IMG/VR virus record: IMGVR_UViG_3300050821_002264
Span: 1 to 50,876 of that record
Origin: a virus
DNA: 50,876 nucleotides
Direction: 5' to 3' (one strand)
Of the stretch, positions 24,114 through 32,411 are shown one piece after another. Within the stretch, counting starts at the first letter, position 1, and each line of letters starts with the position of its first letter. Both the position numbers and the translations under genes were made by a program. The notes below the pieces were generated by a model that saw only the letters and a program-made list of their open reading frames with translations, had not been told where the DNA came from and ran no database searches.

Positions 24114-24883
24114 TAGCCGCCCCAGATCGAGACAACAGGCTCTAGTGGCATTGGTAACGGTCCCGTCCAATAGTCTTCATCTGGCTGGAACGTTACGCCG
24201 CCCCCAGCGGGCGTGACGGCGATACCCGCCGTAAAGAAGTTCTGCGAGCCGCCATTGGTTGCATCGGTGAACGTACACGCTTCGCTACCCGTCGCCGTTT
24301 TCCATTCGGTCAAGCAGCCAATGGCCGTATCTAGCGTATGCCCCGCTGAGAAGCCGGTGCCAATGACTTCCGTTGTCGTCGGTCCCGATGCGGGATCGCC
24401 ACTGGAGCCCCAGAGCAAATCGCCATTGTTTGCGGCGACAGACCCAGAGCTAATGACTCCCGTGCCGGTGCCTGGATTCGATTGAAATGCTCCATTGGAT
24501 GCCCGTCGGGTGCTGCTTGAATCGCTGCCGGTGAAATGATCGCCTTGGATCAAGAGGAAATTATGTGAGTTTCCTGGGTCCGGTGTATACGTGATCGTCG
24601 GCGTTCCGGCATGGGTAATAATACACAGCCAGTAATCCTCTGATTCATTGTTCGTGGAGTCGTATAAGACGCCCCCTTGACCCGACGTAATCCGTGTCCA
24701 ACTATTCCCAAGTTGGTCGGCAAGCGTTGAGGCCCAAGAAGACGAGTTGCCCCCGGCTCCAGTTGTCGCGCATACGGTATCGCCCACCGCGACAGCACTG
24801 CCCAGCGTGATCGACGTCGACGGGTTCGTGCTTGATGAATAATGAGACGAGTCACTGAAACTTTGAATCTTTGTCCAAGGCAT
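24113..24883 (-). CDS. Beta-sandwich tail-type protein
   Basis: 256 residues, Ser/Thr/Gly-rich beta domain (TSITLGSAVAVGDTVCATTG, NSHNFLLIQGDHFTG) typical of phage adhesins; C-terminus has QPDEDYWTGPLP, the same motif as in the next gene. TAATG overlaps both sides. Probable host-binding fibre part. Confidence 0.6.
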   Translation of the reverse strand: MPWTKIQSFSDSSHYSSSTNPSTSITLGSAVAVGDTVCATTGAGGNSSSWASTLADQLGNSWTRITSGQGGVLYDSTNNESEDYWLCIITHAGTPTITYTPDPGNSHNFLLIQGDHFTGSDSSSTRRASNGAFQSNPGTGTGVISSGSVAANNGDLLWGSSGDPASGPTTTEVIGTGFSAGHTLDTAIGCLTEWKTATGSEACTFTDATNGGSQNFFTAGIAVTPAGGGVTFQPDEDYWTGPLPMPLEPVVSIWGG

Positions 24884-25764
24884 TAGGGTCCGATCCGTCC
24901 AAGGGAACTGATCGCAAAGCGGTCGTAGTAGATCGAGCCGCTGTTCGTGTTACCGCTATTGATCGTGTCGGTGAACGTGATGATCCCGGGCGTCCAGGCA
25001 GCGCTGTCGGCCACAGCAGTACAGTAATACGGGCCATTTGCCGGGTTCCCATTCACGTCTTGCCATTGACCGAATCCCGCCGCGCCAGGGTTTGCATTCC
25101 CAATCGCGTAGTAATTTGGCGCTCCCGTGTTCGCACCGACGACTGGGTTTCCATCATACCAAAACCGAGCCCGCGCGCCAGTCGTTGCCCAATTTGTGCG
25201 GTCGTCTTCTACCTCGATAGAGTGCCACGTGTTGAGGGTTGGCGCTCCGGTCCCGATGTCGTTCCCCACATCTGAGTTCTCAACGTTGCACCAAACAATC
25301 GCGCCGTTATAATTGTCGTTAGAGAGTTCAAGAAAATTGCGTACAGCGCCAAACCCCGCGCTCCATGGCCGAATCCACTTATGCGGGTTGTTAGGAAGGG
25401 CAGTCGCATAGAAATAGATGCGGAACCAGAAGTGCAGGTTTGAGTGATCGACGTTATTCCCGCCCACGCCGTTACCGTCAAATCGGTAACAGCACGCGAG
25501 AGCCCCACCGCCCGAGCCAAAGGTCGTCCCCATCGAATGCGTGCCCTGATACGCCTGCGTCGTGGAGATCACGACTGAATAGGGACCAGAAGTAGGCGTT
25601 GGTGTTGTGTTCCCACTAAAGTCCTGCCACGATCCAACGCCGCCACCTTGACCGAAGCCGCTTTCAAACCCTTCGTTTGGCAGAATATCCGGCGTGGCAA
25701 AGCCGCCGCCACTTGCGGCGACGGCGGCTTGCCCTGCAAAGGATTGAATCAGTCTGATCGTCAC
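24883..25764 (-). CDS. LamG/lectin-like or lyase-fold tail protein
   Basis: 293 residues, jelly-roll style with FWFRIYFYATAL, TWHSIEVEDDRTNW, RFWYDGNPVVG and YYDRFAISSLG, the sequence style of concanavalin-like polysaccharide-binding or lyase domains. A receptor or capsule-binding role is likely; no catalytic residues can be assigned by eye. Confidence 0.6.
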   Translation of the reverse strand: MTIRLIQSFAGQAAVAASGGGFATPDILPNEGFESGFGQGGGVGSWQDFSGNTTPTPTSGPYSVVISTTQAYQGTHSMGTTFGSGGGALACCYRFDGNGVGGNNVDHSNLHFWFRIYFYATALPNNPHKWIRPWSAGFGAVRNFLELSNDNYNGAIVWCNVENSDVGNDIGTGAPTLNTWHSIEVEDDRTNWATTGARARFWYDGNPVVGANTGAPNYYAIGNANPGAAGFGQWQDVNGNPANGPYYCTAVADSAAWTPGIITFTDTINSGNTNSGSIYYDRFAISSLGRIGP

Positions 25765-25767
25765 CGG

Positions 25768-26250
25768 TTATTCAACAACTTCCGCCGACATTTCGAAGTT
25801 GAGTGAAGCGGTACCCGAAATGTTGTCCACGTCGAGACTCATGTTTGCCGACGCTTCGACGTTCTGCCAGGTGTCCGGATTTGGGGCGACCCAGCCACCA
25901 GGACCAGCAGCACCGCACCCAAACGACTTGAGCAGCGTTGGACCGCCGGTGCCTGGAGTGACCGCTGATGCCGAATATCCCGAGCTATGCTTCGCGTTCT
26001 GTGCGCCAATGTCCGACTTGCTTGGCGTAATCGCGCTACCGCCCGACGATGCCGTCGTGGTCCACCGCTTGATCCGGAAGCTAATCCCGCTGATGGATGT
26101 CAACGCCGAACCGCGACCTTGAACATAGACTGCTTGAAGATTCAATGTCCGCGTGCCTGGGCTGACAAAGAAACAGTCATTCGCCGTGTTCGGCGTGCCG
26201 TTGGTCGTCTGCAACGCGCCAGGGACGTCAGAATATACGAGCCATGCCAT
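25768..26250 (-). CDS. Beta-rich tail-type protein
   Basis: 160 residues, Ser/Thr/Gly-rich strands (LQAVYVQGRGSALTSISG, ASLNFEMSAEVVE). In the tail-fibre cluster. Function inferred from position and composition. Confidence 0.55.
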   Translation of the reverse strand: MAWLVYSDVPGALQTTNGTPNTANDCFFVSPGTRTLNLQAVYVQGRGSALTSISGISFRIKRWTTTASSGGSAITPSKSDIGAQNAKHSSGYSASAVTPGTGGPTLLKSFGCGAAGPGGWVAPNPDTWQNVEASANMSLDVDNISGTASLNFEMSAEVVE

Positions 26251-26267
26251 GTTGAAGTATCCTTGGG

Positions 26268-26480
26268 TTAGTTAGCCAAACTGCTCTCTGGATGCTCACG
26301 GGCGGCACTGGCAGCGTTGGCCTGACTTGGCGGCCCCATCCATTCATTGACGACTTGATAGCCACCAGTCGACGGGTGGAACCAGACCTGATGCGTGTCA
26401 TGGGTCTCGGTCACATGCTTCATCGCGTCACCACGCGCTTCGGATTCAAAGGTGCAGTGGCGGCAGGTATACTTAGCCAT
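26268..26480 (-). CDS. C2H2-type small protein
   Basis: 70 residues beginning MAKYTCRHCTFESEARGDA and KHVTETH: C-x2-C ... H-x4-H, a zinc-finger pattern in a late operon. Overlaps the preceding gene by 8 bases. Function unknown. Confidence 0.65.
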   Translation of the reverse strand: MAKYTCRHCTFESEARGDAMKHVTETHDTHQVWFHPSTGGYQVVNEWMGPPSQANAASAAREHPESSLAN

Positions 26481-26736
26481 TCGGTTGATCCTCGATGTGT
26501 TCAAACCGCAAATGTGGCTCTTGCATATGGTACGCAATTGCGCCCCATGTGTCGCCACAGGGATCACAGAGCGCGAAGGCAAAGTTGGTATTGCTCTTAT
26601 AGACATACCCAGCGGGCTTGCCGCAATTGGCACAAAACACGCGTTCTAGATAGTCCACTTGATCCAGCCGGTTAATGCGGACTTCGGCCTTGGACCAATT
26701 GGTTCGGCAATCTGGAAGAATATCTGGCTGGCTCAT
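26473..26736 (-). CDS. Zinc-ribbon protein
   Basis: 87 residues with FCANCGKPAGYVY and LCDPCGDTWG, a clear C-x2-C...C-x2-C ribbon, followed by a His-rich tail (HMQEPHLRFEHIE). TAATG overlap upstream. Function unknown. Confidence 0.65.
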   Translation of the reverse strand: MSQPDILPDCRTNWSKAEVRINRLDQVDYLERVFCANCGKPAGYVYKSNTNFAFALCDPCGDTWGAIAYHMQEPHLRFEHIEDQPNG

Positions 26737-27131
26737 TAATGCCGTCCGCTTGTGTCTTCAGCGGCTCCATGGCCACCGCCGCTTTGGGCATGCTTGTTTG
26801 ACGGTCCACGTTGCTTAGGATTCAAGGCTGTTTGACCCTCTGTCGACTGCGCGCCAAGGCCAGGGCCACCTGTCAGCGCGCTGGCGAACTGAGCCACACC
26901 GCCCATTGGAGCCTTCTTGGTCAGCGTATTGCCATGCTGCAATGGGGGCTTGTTGCCTCGACTGGGTGTCTTCGCCTTGGCCAATGCCATGAGCGCTGCG
27001 CCAAAATTACCCTTACCCGTCTGAGTCGCGCTGTCTGATCCCGCGTTTTTCGACATCCGCTCGCTAACACCGCTACCCGCTTCGTTCGCCGTCGATCCAG
27101 CGCTTTTCGGAGTGATGAAGAAATCGTTCAT
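26736..27131 (-). CDS. Low-complexity protein
   Basis: 131 residues, rich in Gly, Ala, Ser, Lys, Gln; probably disordered. ATG 27131 has GAGGG five bases upstream; the longer frame to 27200 overlaps the previous gene and has no ribosome site. Perhaps an ejected or packaged protein. Confidence 0.55.
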   Translation of the reverse strand: MNDFFITPKSAGSTANEAGSGVSERMSKNAGSDSATQTGKGNFGAALMALAKAKTPSRGNKPPLQHGNTLTKKAPMGGVAQFASALTGGPGLGAQSTEGQTALNPKQRGPSNKHAQSGGGHGAAEDTSGRH

Positions 27132-27141
27132 AATACCCTCG

Positions 27142-27357
27142 TTAGTTCTGCGTACCGCTTTGCGCTGTCTGTGCGGCTGTTTCCGCTCCACCTTCAGCAT
27201 CGGAATCCGCGTGCGTGCCGGTTGTCAAGAATCCATCGGCTTTGTTCGGGTGTTGCGCTTTGGCTCGAAGCAGCATGAGCTTGAGGAGCTTGGCGTATAG
27301 CTGCTCATGCGGGCTCACGGAACCATCGGTCATATCTTGCACTGGCGCGAAGCTCAT
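27142..27357 (-). CDS. Small helical protein
   Basis: 71 residues: Leu-rich helix (EQLYAKLLKLMLLRAKAQHP) then an Ala/Gly/Thr-rich tail. ATG 27357 overlaps the previous stop (TAATG). Function unknown. Confidence 0.55.
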   Translation of the reverse strand: MSFAPVQDMTDGSVSPHEQLYAKLLKLMLLRAKAQHPNKADGFLTTGTHADSDAEGGAETAAQTAQSGTQN

Positions 27358-27578
27358 TAGTGTGACTCGATTGGGTCGAACAAGTTGCAGCATCCAGCTT
27401 CTTCAATATGCCCTTCGACCTTTATACACGTATGGGGCTTGCGGAAATACTCACACCGCCCACACATGAATGGTCCTTTGGACGGAGGCATATACATGAC
27501 ACTTGGATCACTGGGCTCCCGCTTGCCGCCCCGCAATTCGGCCTCTTTGATCTGATCCGCGTCGGTTTGACCTTTCAT
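27357..27578 (-). CDS. Small Cys-rich protein
   Basis: 73 residues. MCGRCEYFRKPHTC, then GHIEEAGCCNLFDP: five Cys and His in the spacing of a small metal (zinc or iron-sulfur) site. Resembles phage high-potential-iron-sulfur-like or CxxC proteins in outline only. Confidence 0.6.
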   Translation of the reverse strand: MKGQTDADQIKEAELRGGKREPSDPSVMYMPPSKGPFMCGRCEYFRKPHTCIKVEGHIEEAGCCNLFDPIESH

Positions 27579-27581
27579 GCG

Positions 27582-27758
27582 TTAGCCTTCCTCGCAGGAT
27601 GGACGGTAGTGACAGTACACGCATGGGACTCCACACGTCATTTCTTGCTCAACGCCGCATCGAGGACACTCAGTATTCATGAACGTTCGGTTCCAGTTCG
27701 TTGCAAACTGCGTATCGCTAATTGCTTTCGGACGGCGTGCGTCCCCTTTGCCATTCAT
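27582..27758 (-). CDS. 58-residue zinc-ribbon protein
   Basis: Start 27758 overlaps the previous stop (ATGA). Contains ECPRCGVEQEMTCGVPCVYCHY, seen as CPRC ... C ... CVYC pairs, ending just before the next gene. The clear knuckles and junctions support a real gene despite its size. Confidence 0.6.
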   Translation of the reverse strand: MNGKGDARRPKAISDTQFATNWNRTFMNTECPRCGVEQEMTCGVPCVYCHYRPSCEEG

Positions 27759-27964
27759 GCCGCGTCGGCTCCAGCGACCGGAGCGCGTTCGCCTTCTTTG
27801 AACACCGCTGCGACGTCGTGCGTTGGCGTCTGATCGCCATTTCGACGCTTGGCGAGTGCAAGCATTCTTGACGCGACAATACTACGCGGGTCGTGGGCAA
27901 TGGCAGGCCGCTTGGCGTCTTCAGTCGACGTGAGTGTCGGAAACGGCGGTCCGCTGCTGAACAT
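27755..27964 (-). CDS. 69-residue hypothetical protein
   Basis: Polar, basic middle (SRMLALAKRRNGDQ), no motif. TAATG overlap upstream and ATGA downstream. Function unknown. Confidence 0.55.
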   Translation of the reverse strand: MFSSGPPFPTLTSTEDAKRPAIAHDPRSIVASRMLALAKRRNGDQTPTHDVAAVFKEGERAPVAGADAA

Positions 27965-29232
27965 TATTGATTCCCGTTACCAATGCCCGGTGTGCCTTGT
28001 TGACCAGTTGCACCTAATATACCACCTTGCAAGGCTTTGGTCAAGGCCGCGTTGCGCATTGCCGTCATGTCGGGTAATGCGGTAAGTCCTTTACCCGCGA
28101 GCTTTCCGAGGCCGAGACCGCTGAGTAGATACATCATTTCCGGCGTACTGAATCCTGTCTCTGTTGGACGTGATCTAGCAATTTCACCAAGCAAGTCCTT
28201 CACTGAGCCCTTAGCCGCGCTGCTTAGTGGGCTCTCTGGGCCAAATGTCACGCCCTTCGTTCCTTTCCCCGCGAGTTTCGCCCATTGATTCGCACCGCTC
28301 AAATCAGCCAGTGTCGGCTGTGTTGGCGCGGCGGGAGCAGGCGACGGGGGACCATTGAAATCAAGGCCCTGTGGAGCATCGGGTCGTGGCGTCAATGTTC
28401 CATTGGGCTGACTGCCCGTTGGACTCGGCGCGCCGCTGGTCTCTGGCTCCGATGGTCCGATGTCATTACCCGTAAACCCCGTTGGCCGCGTTGGCTGCTT
28501 GAGTCCTTGGGCCAGTTGGCTCAATGCTGCTTCCATACCACCCGCTGCGGGGGCTGGCGGCGTCCCAAAGCGCTCAAAGCCAGTTGGGGCGGATGGTTGG
28601 ACGGGTAGATTCGATGGCGTGCCAAACGCGCTCTCAGGCGCACCAGCGACGGGACTGGGCGAGCTACCAAGGGTGACAGGATTCGGCTCAATTGGACCAC
28701 CTGGACCACTTGGCCCTGGCGGTGTTGGACCTTCAGTGCCGCCACCACGTAATGCACCGACGCCACGGCTAATTTGGCCAGGCAGTGCCATGGCTTCCAA
28801 GCCAGTCAATGCTGAACCGCCCTGTCGAAGCATTTGTTGCCGCTGATCGTTCGGGACGCTTTCACCACCCAATTCGCGCATCGCCAATTCCAATGGCGAC
28901 AACGCTGCTTGTGCGGTTGTCTTGAGCCCGTGGCCAACAGCCCGAGCCGCACCCATTAAGTCTCCTTGGCCGACTTGATGGAGCAGTTGGCCCATAGCGC
29001 CAGGAAGCGCCTTAGCCGCATTGACTGCTCCACTGCCGACACTTGACAAATCTTGCCCAATGCTCGTCGGCTGCGGAATGCGCGCGTCGTGTTCGTTCAA
29101 CGCACTGTTTGCTTCACTAACTGCGCTCATCGCTTCGGTATCATTTGGATTCGCACGATGTGCCGCAAGTGCATTGTTCAAGTATGCTTGCCATTCTTGT
29201 GGCGAGTGAGCCTGCCAGCCGGAATTTGGCAT
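27964..29232 (-). CDS. Ejection-type (internal virion) protein
   Basis: 422 residues. N-terminal helical part (QEWQAYLNNALAAHRANPND), then a long Pro/Gly/Ser/Thr low-complexity region and a short helical C-terminus. Lies in a cluster of four similar proteins after the tail genes, as P22-like ejection proteins do. Assignment by position and composition. Confidence 0.5.
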   Translation of the reverse strand: MPNSGWQAHSPQEWQAYLNNALAAHRANPNDTEAMSAVSEANSALNEHDARIPQPTSIGQDLSSVGSGAVNAAKALPGAMGQLLHQVGQGDLMGAARAVGHGLKTTAQAALSPLELAMRELGGESVPNDQRQQMLRQGGSALTGLEAMALPGQISRGVGALRGGGTEGPTPPGPSGPGGPIEPNPVTLGSSPSPVAGAPESAFGTPSNLPVQPSAPTGFERFGTPPAPAAGGMEAALSQLAQGLKQPTRPTGFTGNDIGPSEPETSGAPSPTGSQPNGTLTPRPDAPQGLDFNGPPSPAPAAPTQPTLADLSGANQWAKLAGKGTKGVTFGPESPLSSAAKGSVKDLLGEIARSRPTETGFSTPEMMYLLSGLGLGKLAGKGLTALPDMTAMRNAALTKALQGGILGATGQQGTPGIGNGNQ

Positions 29233-30192
29233 TTACGGAACCACTCCCATTTGTGGAGCACCTTGTTGTGGTTGCTGTGGAGCTTGACCTGGAGCGAATC
29301 GTGGATTCCATCCACCAGTGCCACCTTGGGCGGCTGGTGGTGTTTGTCCTGGCGCTGGCGTTGCTACGGCTGGACCACCACGGACAGCGGCAAATGGGTC
29401 ATCGGCCTCTAGCTCATTTGGGTCCATCGGAATCCCAAGCGCTTGAGCTTGATTCAATGCCGTCTGCTTGAAGTTGTCATGCAGCATCATATGTCCTCTG
29501 ATAAGAGACTGGGCAGCTGCACGGACTTCTTGCATAGCATTGGCATCAAGCGTATTGCCTTGCGTGTTAAACACTTTGCCCAGGCGATTCCAGATATTCT
29601 CCGTCGCGGTAAACGGTCCACCAAGCAATTGGCCCGACCGCATCTGCGTCAACATGGTCGAGGCTTCACGAGCGTTGTTCGGCACAGCAAGCTGCGTCAG
29701 CGCGCCAACCGCCATCGTTGGCGTCAATGCTGAACCTGAGCTAAGCATGTCATTGACCCGCGTATACGCGTCCATGGCTTGCAAGTGCGGTCTGACTTGG
29801 GCGTTGAACCGATTGATAATCTGACTTGAACCCGTCATCCCAAGTCGCATACCCATCATATGCGCCATTTGTGCCCAGTGGATATATTCATCCGCTTCGG
29901 CGCGGTTAGCAGCGCCAAGCATTCCTGGTCGGTAATTTGGTCCGAGAATCTGTTGCAACTGGGCTTCCTGATCTGCTCCAGCGGGTTCATTGGCATGCGC
30001 CGCCGTGGCCGCAGTCTGCCCAGCGACATTGCCCTGTTCGGTTTCGAGACCCGTCCGTGCGCTCGCGAGCGCTTGTTGCATGGCAATCTGTGCTTGACGC
30101 TGACGTTGACCAATCAGTCCTTGGATAAACGTATCCGCGCCACTGCCGATGTCAGTGCCGATATTGCCAAATTGGACATGAGGAGCAGTCAT
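29233..30192 (-). CDS. Ejection-type (internal virion) protein
   Basis: 319 residues, helical, Ala/Gln/Met-rich (RQAQIAMQQALASARTGL), with a Pro/Gln/Gly-rich C-terminus (PGQTPPAAQGG). Helical Ala/Gln-rich composition is common in proteins ejected with DNA by short-tailed phages. TAATG overlap upstream. Confidence 0.5.
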   Translation of the reverse strand: MTAPHVQFGNIGTDIGSGADTFIQGLIGQRQRQAQIAMQQALASARTGLETEQGNVAGQTAATAAHANEPAGADQEAQLQQILGPNYRPGMLGAANRAEADEYIHWAQMAHMMGMRLGMTGSSQIINRFNAQVRPHLQAMDAYTRVNDMLSSGSALTPTMAVGALTQLAVPNNAREASTMLTQMRSGQLLGGPFTATENIWNRLGKVFNTQGNTLDANAMQEVRAAAQSLIRGHMMLHDNFKQTALNQAQALGIPMDPNELEADDPFAAVRGGPAVATPAPGQTPPAAQGGTGGWNPRFAPGQAPQQPQQGAPQMGVVP

Positions 30193-30998
30193 TAGTATGG
30201 ACTCGATCCGCTAACTGGATTCATGGGTTGTGCTTGACCGCCTGTTGGTCCTGTTCTCGGCGTGATCGCTGGACCTGGTCTCGGGCCGCCCGTTGCTGGT
30301 TGTGTGCCGAATAGCTGACCCAACGCGCTCCAGTCTGTCGGCGGTGGCGTTGGTGGCTGCTGCATACCGCCTTGCCAGAGTAGACCACTCTGCATGCCCT
30401 GCTGAGCCAATTGTTGCTGCATTGCATTGCCGTACATGCCTGCGCCTAATTGACCAAGGCCACGCAGATATTGCGTGTTGATGTCTGCTTCACTGCCGGT
30501 CAATGGCGTGCCATAATACACTCCACGCGCCGACGCATCCGCCGTCGTATTCGCCAACGCTTGCTTGGTCTGATTCGCCAAATCGCTTGCGAAATAGTTA
30601 TAGACATCCCCAAGCGAGGAGCCGCCTGCTTGCACGGGTTGACCAGTGCTATTGTTCATTGCGGTCACACTTGGACCTGGCGTTGGCTGCCCTGTCGCCG
30701 TTGTCGCGGCTGCTGGATACCCTGGTTGACTACCCGCCGCTGGAGCCTGTTGCGCTTTCATTTGCGCTTGAGACGCTGCGGCACCCGCTGGACTAGGATC
30801 ACCCATAGCCGATGGCTTTGGCGTAATGACAGGCTGCGTCTGCTGGCCAGGATACGCAGGAGTCATACCCGCTTGTACTGGACGCCGCATCTGCAAATAC
30901 GGTGGCTGTGCCTGACCGCCCATGCCCGCTGCGCCCATGGTCCGTGGAGTGATATTCGGACCGCCTGCTTGACCGAGATTCAATGCTGGTCCGGTCAT
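30192..30998 (-). CDS. Ejection-type Gln/Gly/Pro-rich protein
   Basis: 268 residues. Long disordered N-terminus (Pro, Gly, Gln, Ala), a helical middle (SLGDVYNYFASDLANQTKQA), then Gln-rich repeats (MQQQLAQQGMQSGL). Likely packaged and ejected with the neighbours. Confidence 0.5.
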   Translation of the reverse strand: MTGPALNLGQAGGPNITPRTMGAAGMGGQAQPPYLQMRRPVQAGMTPAYPGQQTQPVITPKPSAMGDPSPAGAAASQAQMKAQQAPAAGSQPGYPAAATTATGQPTPGPSVTAMNNSTGQPVQAGGSSLGDVYNYFASDLANQTKQALANTTADASARGVYYGTPLTGSEADINTQYLRGLGQLGAGMYGNAMQQQLAQQGMQSGLLWQGGMQQPPTPPPTDWSALGQLFGTQPATGGPRPGPAITPRTGPTGGQAQPMNPVSGSSPY

Positions 30999-31609
30999 TA
31001 GTACCCCCCTGACGTCGAGCTAGATTGCTGATTCAGATTCGGTGCAACTGGACCTGTCCGTTGCATATTGCCAGCGGTGCCTGGACCACCGTTATACGGA
31101 GTGATCTTCGGCAGGGCAAAGTTTGGACTCTGGCCTAATTGCTGCATGAGCTTATTCCGCATGTCAATCTGGCTATTCGCGTAGTCCTGCGCCGAATTCC
31201 GCTGTTGCTGACCACCAATCATATTCGAGATACCACCAACGGCACCCATAATCTTCCCGATGTCTGGCGTACCGCCTGGAGCAAAGGTGTTGCCCAATGC
31301 ACCACCAATCTTACTCGCGATACCTCCAAGACCTGACCCAAGCAATCCGCTAAGGCCCGAGCCTCCACCAATAACCCCCTCACCCGCGTTTGTAAATGCA
31401 TTCGCACCACGACCAAGCATTCCACCCAATGCGCCAGGAATCGCGTCTTCGCCACCTTGCAGAAGGCTCTGACCAATATTCTTCCCTTCCATTAGGCCAC
31501 CAACGCCGCCCAGTGCGCCACTAGCCAGTGTGCCCACGCCGGGGATCATGCCAACGAACGGAGCCGCAGCGCTAGCGACACTACCAAGACCCTTGACTAC
31601 GTCTCCCAT
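30998..31609 (-). CDS. Gly-rich ejection-type protein
   Basis: 203 residues, very Gly-rich hydrophobic stretches (GALGGVGGLMEGKNIG, LSGLLGSGLGGIASKIGG), the pattern seen in P22 gp7/gp20-like and T7 gp14-like pore-forming ejection proteins. It could insert in the host envelope. Composition-based. Confidence 0.55.
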   Translation of the reverse strand: MGDVVKGLGSVASAAAPFVGMIPGVGTLASGALGGVGGLMEGKNIGQSLLQGGEDAIPGALGGMLGRGANAFTNAGEGVIGGGSGLSGLLGSGLGGIASKIGGALGNTFAPGGTPDIGKIMGAVGGISNMIGGQQQRNSAQDYANSQIDMRNKLMQQLGQSPNFALPKITPYNGGPGTAGNMQRTGPVAPNLNQQSSSTSGGY

Positions 31610-31860
31610 GGTTCAATGTCCTTCTTGAGAATATCTAGCTTTTTACCGTCTTGTACAATTGCCGCCATGTAGGTAAAGCCACATTTGCGTGTTAGCCAGT
31701 AAGTCAACGCTGGCTGTAAATGCTCAGGGATCGTGACCAAGGTGCCGCTGGGAATCAGATGACGCAATTCGCTAGCATGGCCAAAGACGCCATCACGCGA
31801 CCAGATATGCGCGTACCGCCAGCCGTTATGATACTCGAATTCAACCCGCAAGCCTACCAT
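31597..31860 (-). CDS. 87-residue hypothetical protein
   Basis: Aromatic-rich (EFEYHNGWRYAHIWSRDG) with a helical C-terminal part ending EPWET. Overlaps both neighbours. Function unknown. Confidence 0.55.
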   Translation of the reverse strand: MVGLRVEFEYHNGWRYAHIWSRDGVFGHASELRHLIPSGTLVTIPEHLQPALTYWLTRKCGFTYMAAIVQDGKKLDILKKDIEPWET

Positions 31861-32411
31861 GGGTGAACAACCTCAAAGTACATATTTGTCGATCCGACAG
31901 TGACGGCCAAGGCCCCACCAGAATCCTGTGACGCTTTGACCGTGAACGTATCGCCATTACTCGGGCTATATACTGTCGTATGAATCGACTGGCTAATCGT
32001 CGTCGCCGGTCCTGTGTTCGTTGCTATCGACACGCCATTGCGCAGTAGGTCAATGGCGCGCAATGAGCCGCCACCGGCACCAGACCACGAGATTGCGACA
32101 GAGAAATTCCACGGCCCAGAGTTCTTGCCCGTTGACGGAATCGTGAATGTTGTCGATCCATTCCACATGCCTTGCGTGTCAAAAAGACTTGTGTCCCAAT
32201 GGAGAATATCTCCGTTACTGACGTTCAATGCTCCGTTTCGATATACATGCGTTCCGTCGACTGCATCTGTTTGGGTCGGACGAATCGTTGGCTTCGGCTC
32301 AAAGCGGCTTGGGTGTCGTGTGCCATGATGCTCCTCAAGCAAGGGCGAGTCTTTGAGCGCTTGGACATAGGGATCAGCGGGCTTATCTGGGCCGCGAAGG
32401 GGATTCGTCAT
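31854..32411 (-). CDS. C1q/TNF-like tail fibre protein
   Basis: 185 residues from 32411 (ATGA overlap). N-terminal polar segment, then a beta jelly roll in C1q/TNF style (NGDILHWDTSLFD, SIHTTVYSPSNGDTFTVKAS, STNMYFEVVHPW). This fold is common in phage fibre tips. Likely virion surface protein. Confidence 0.6.
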   Translation of the reverse strand: MTNPLRGPDKPADPYVQALKDSPLLEEHHGTRHPSRFEPKPTIRPTQTDAVDGTHVYRNGALNVSNGDILHWDTSLFDTQGMWNGSTTFTIPSTGKNSGPWNFSVAISWSGAGGGSLRAIDLLRNGVSIATNTGPATTISQSIHTTVYSPSNGDTFTVKASQDSGGALAVTVGSTNMYFEVVHPW

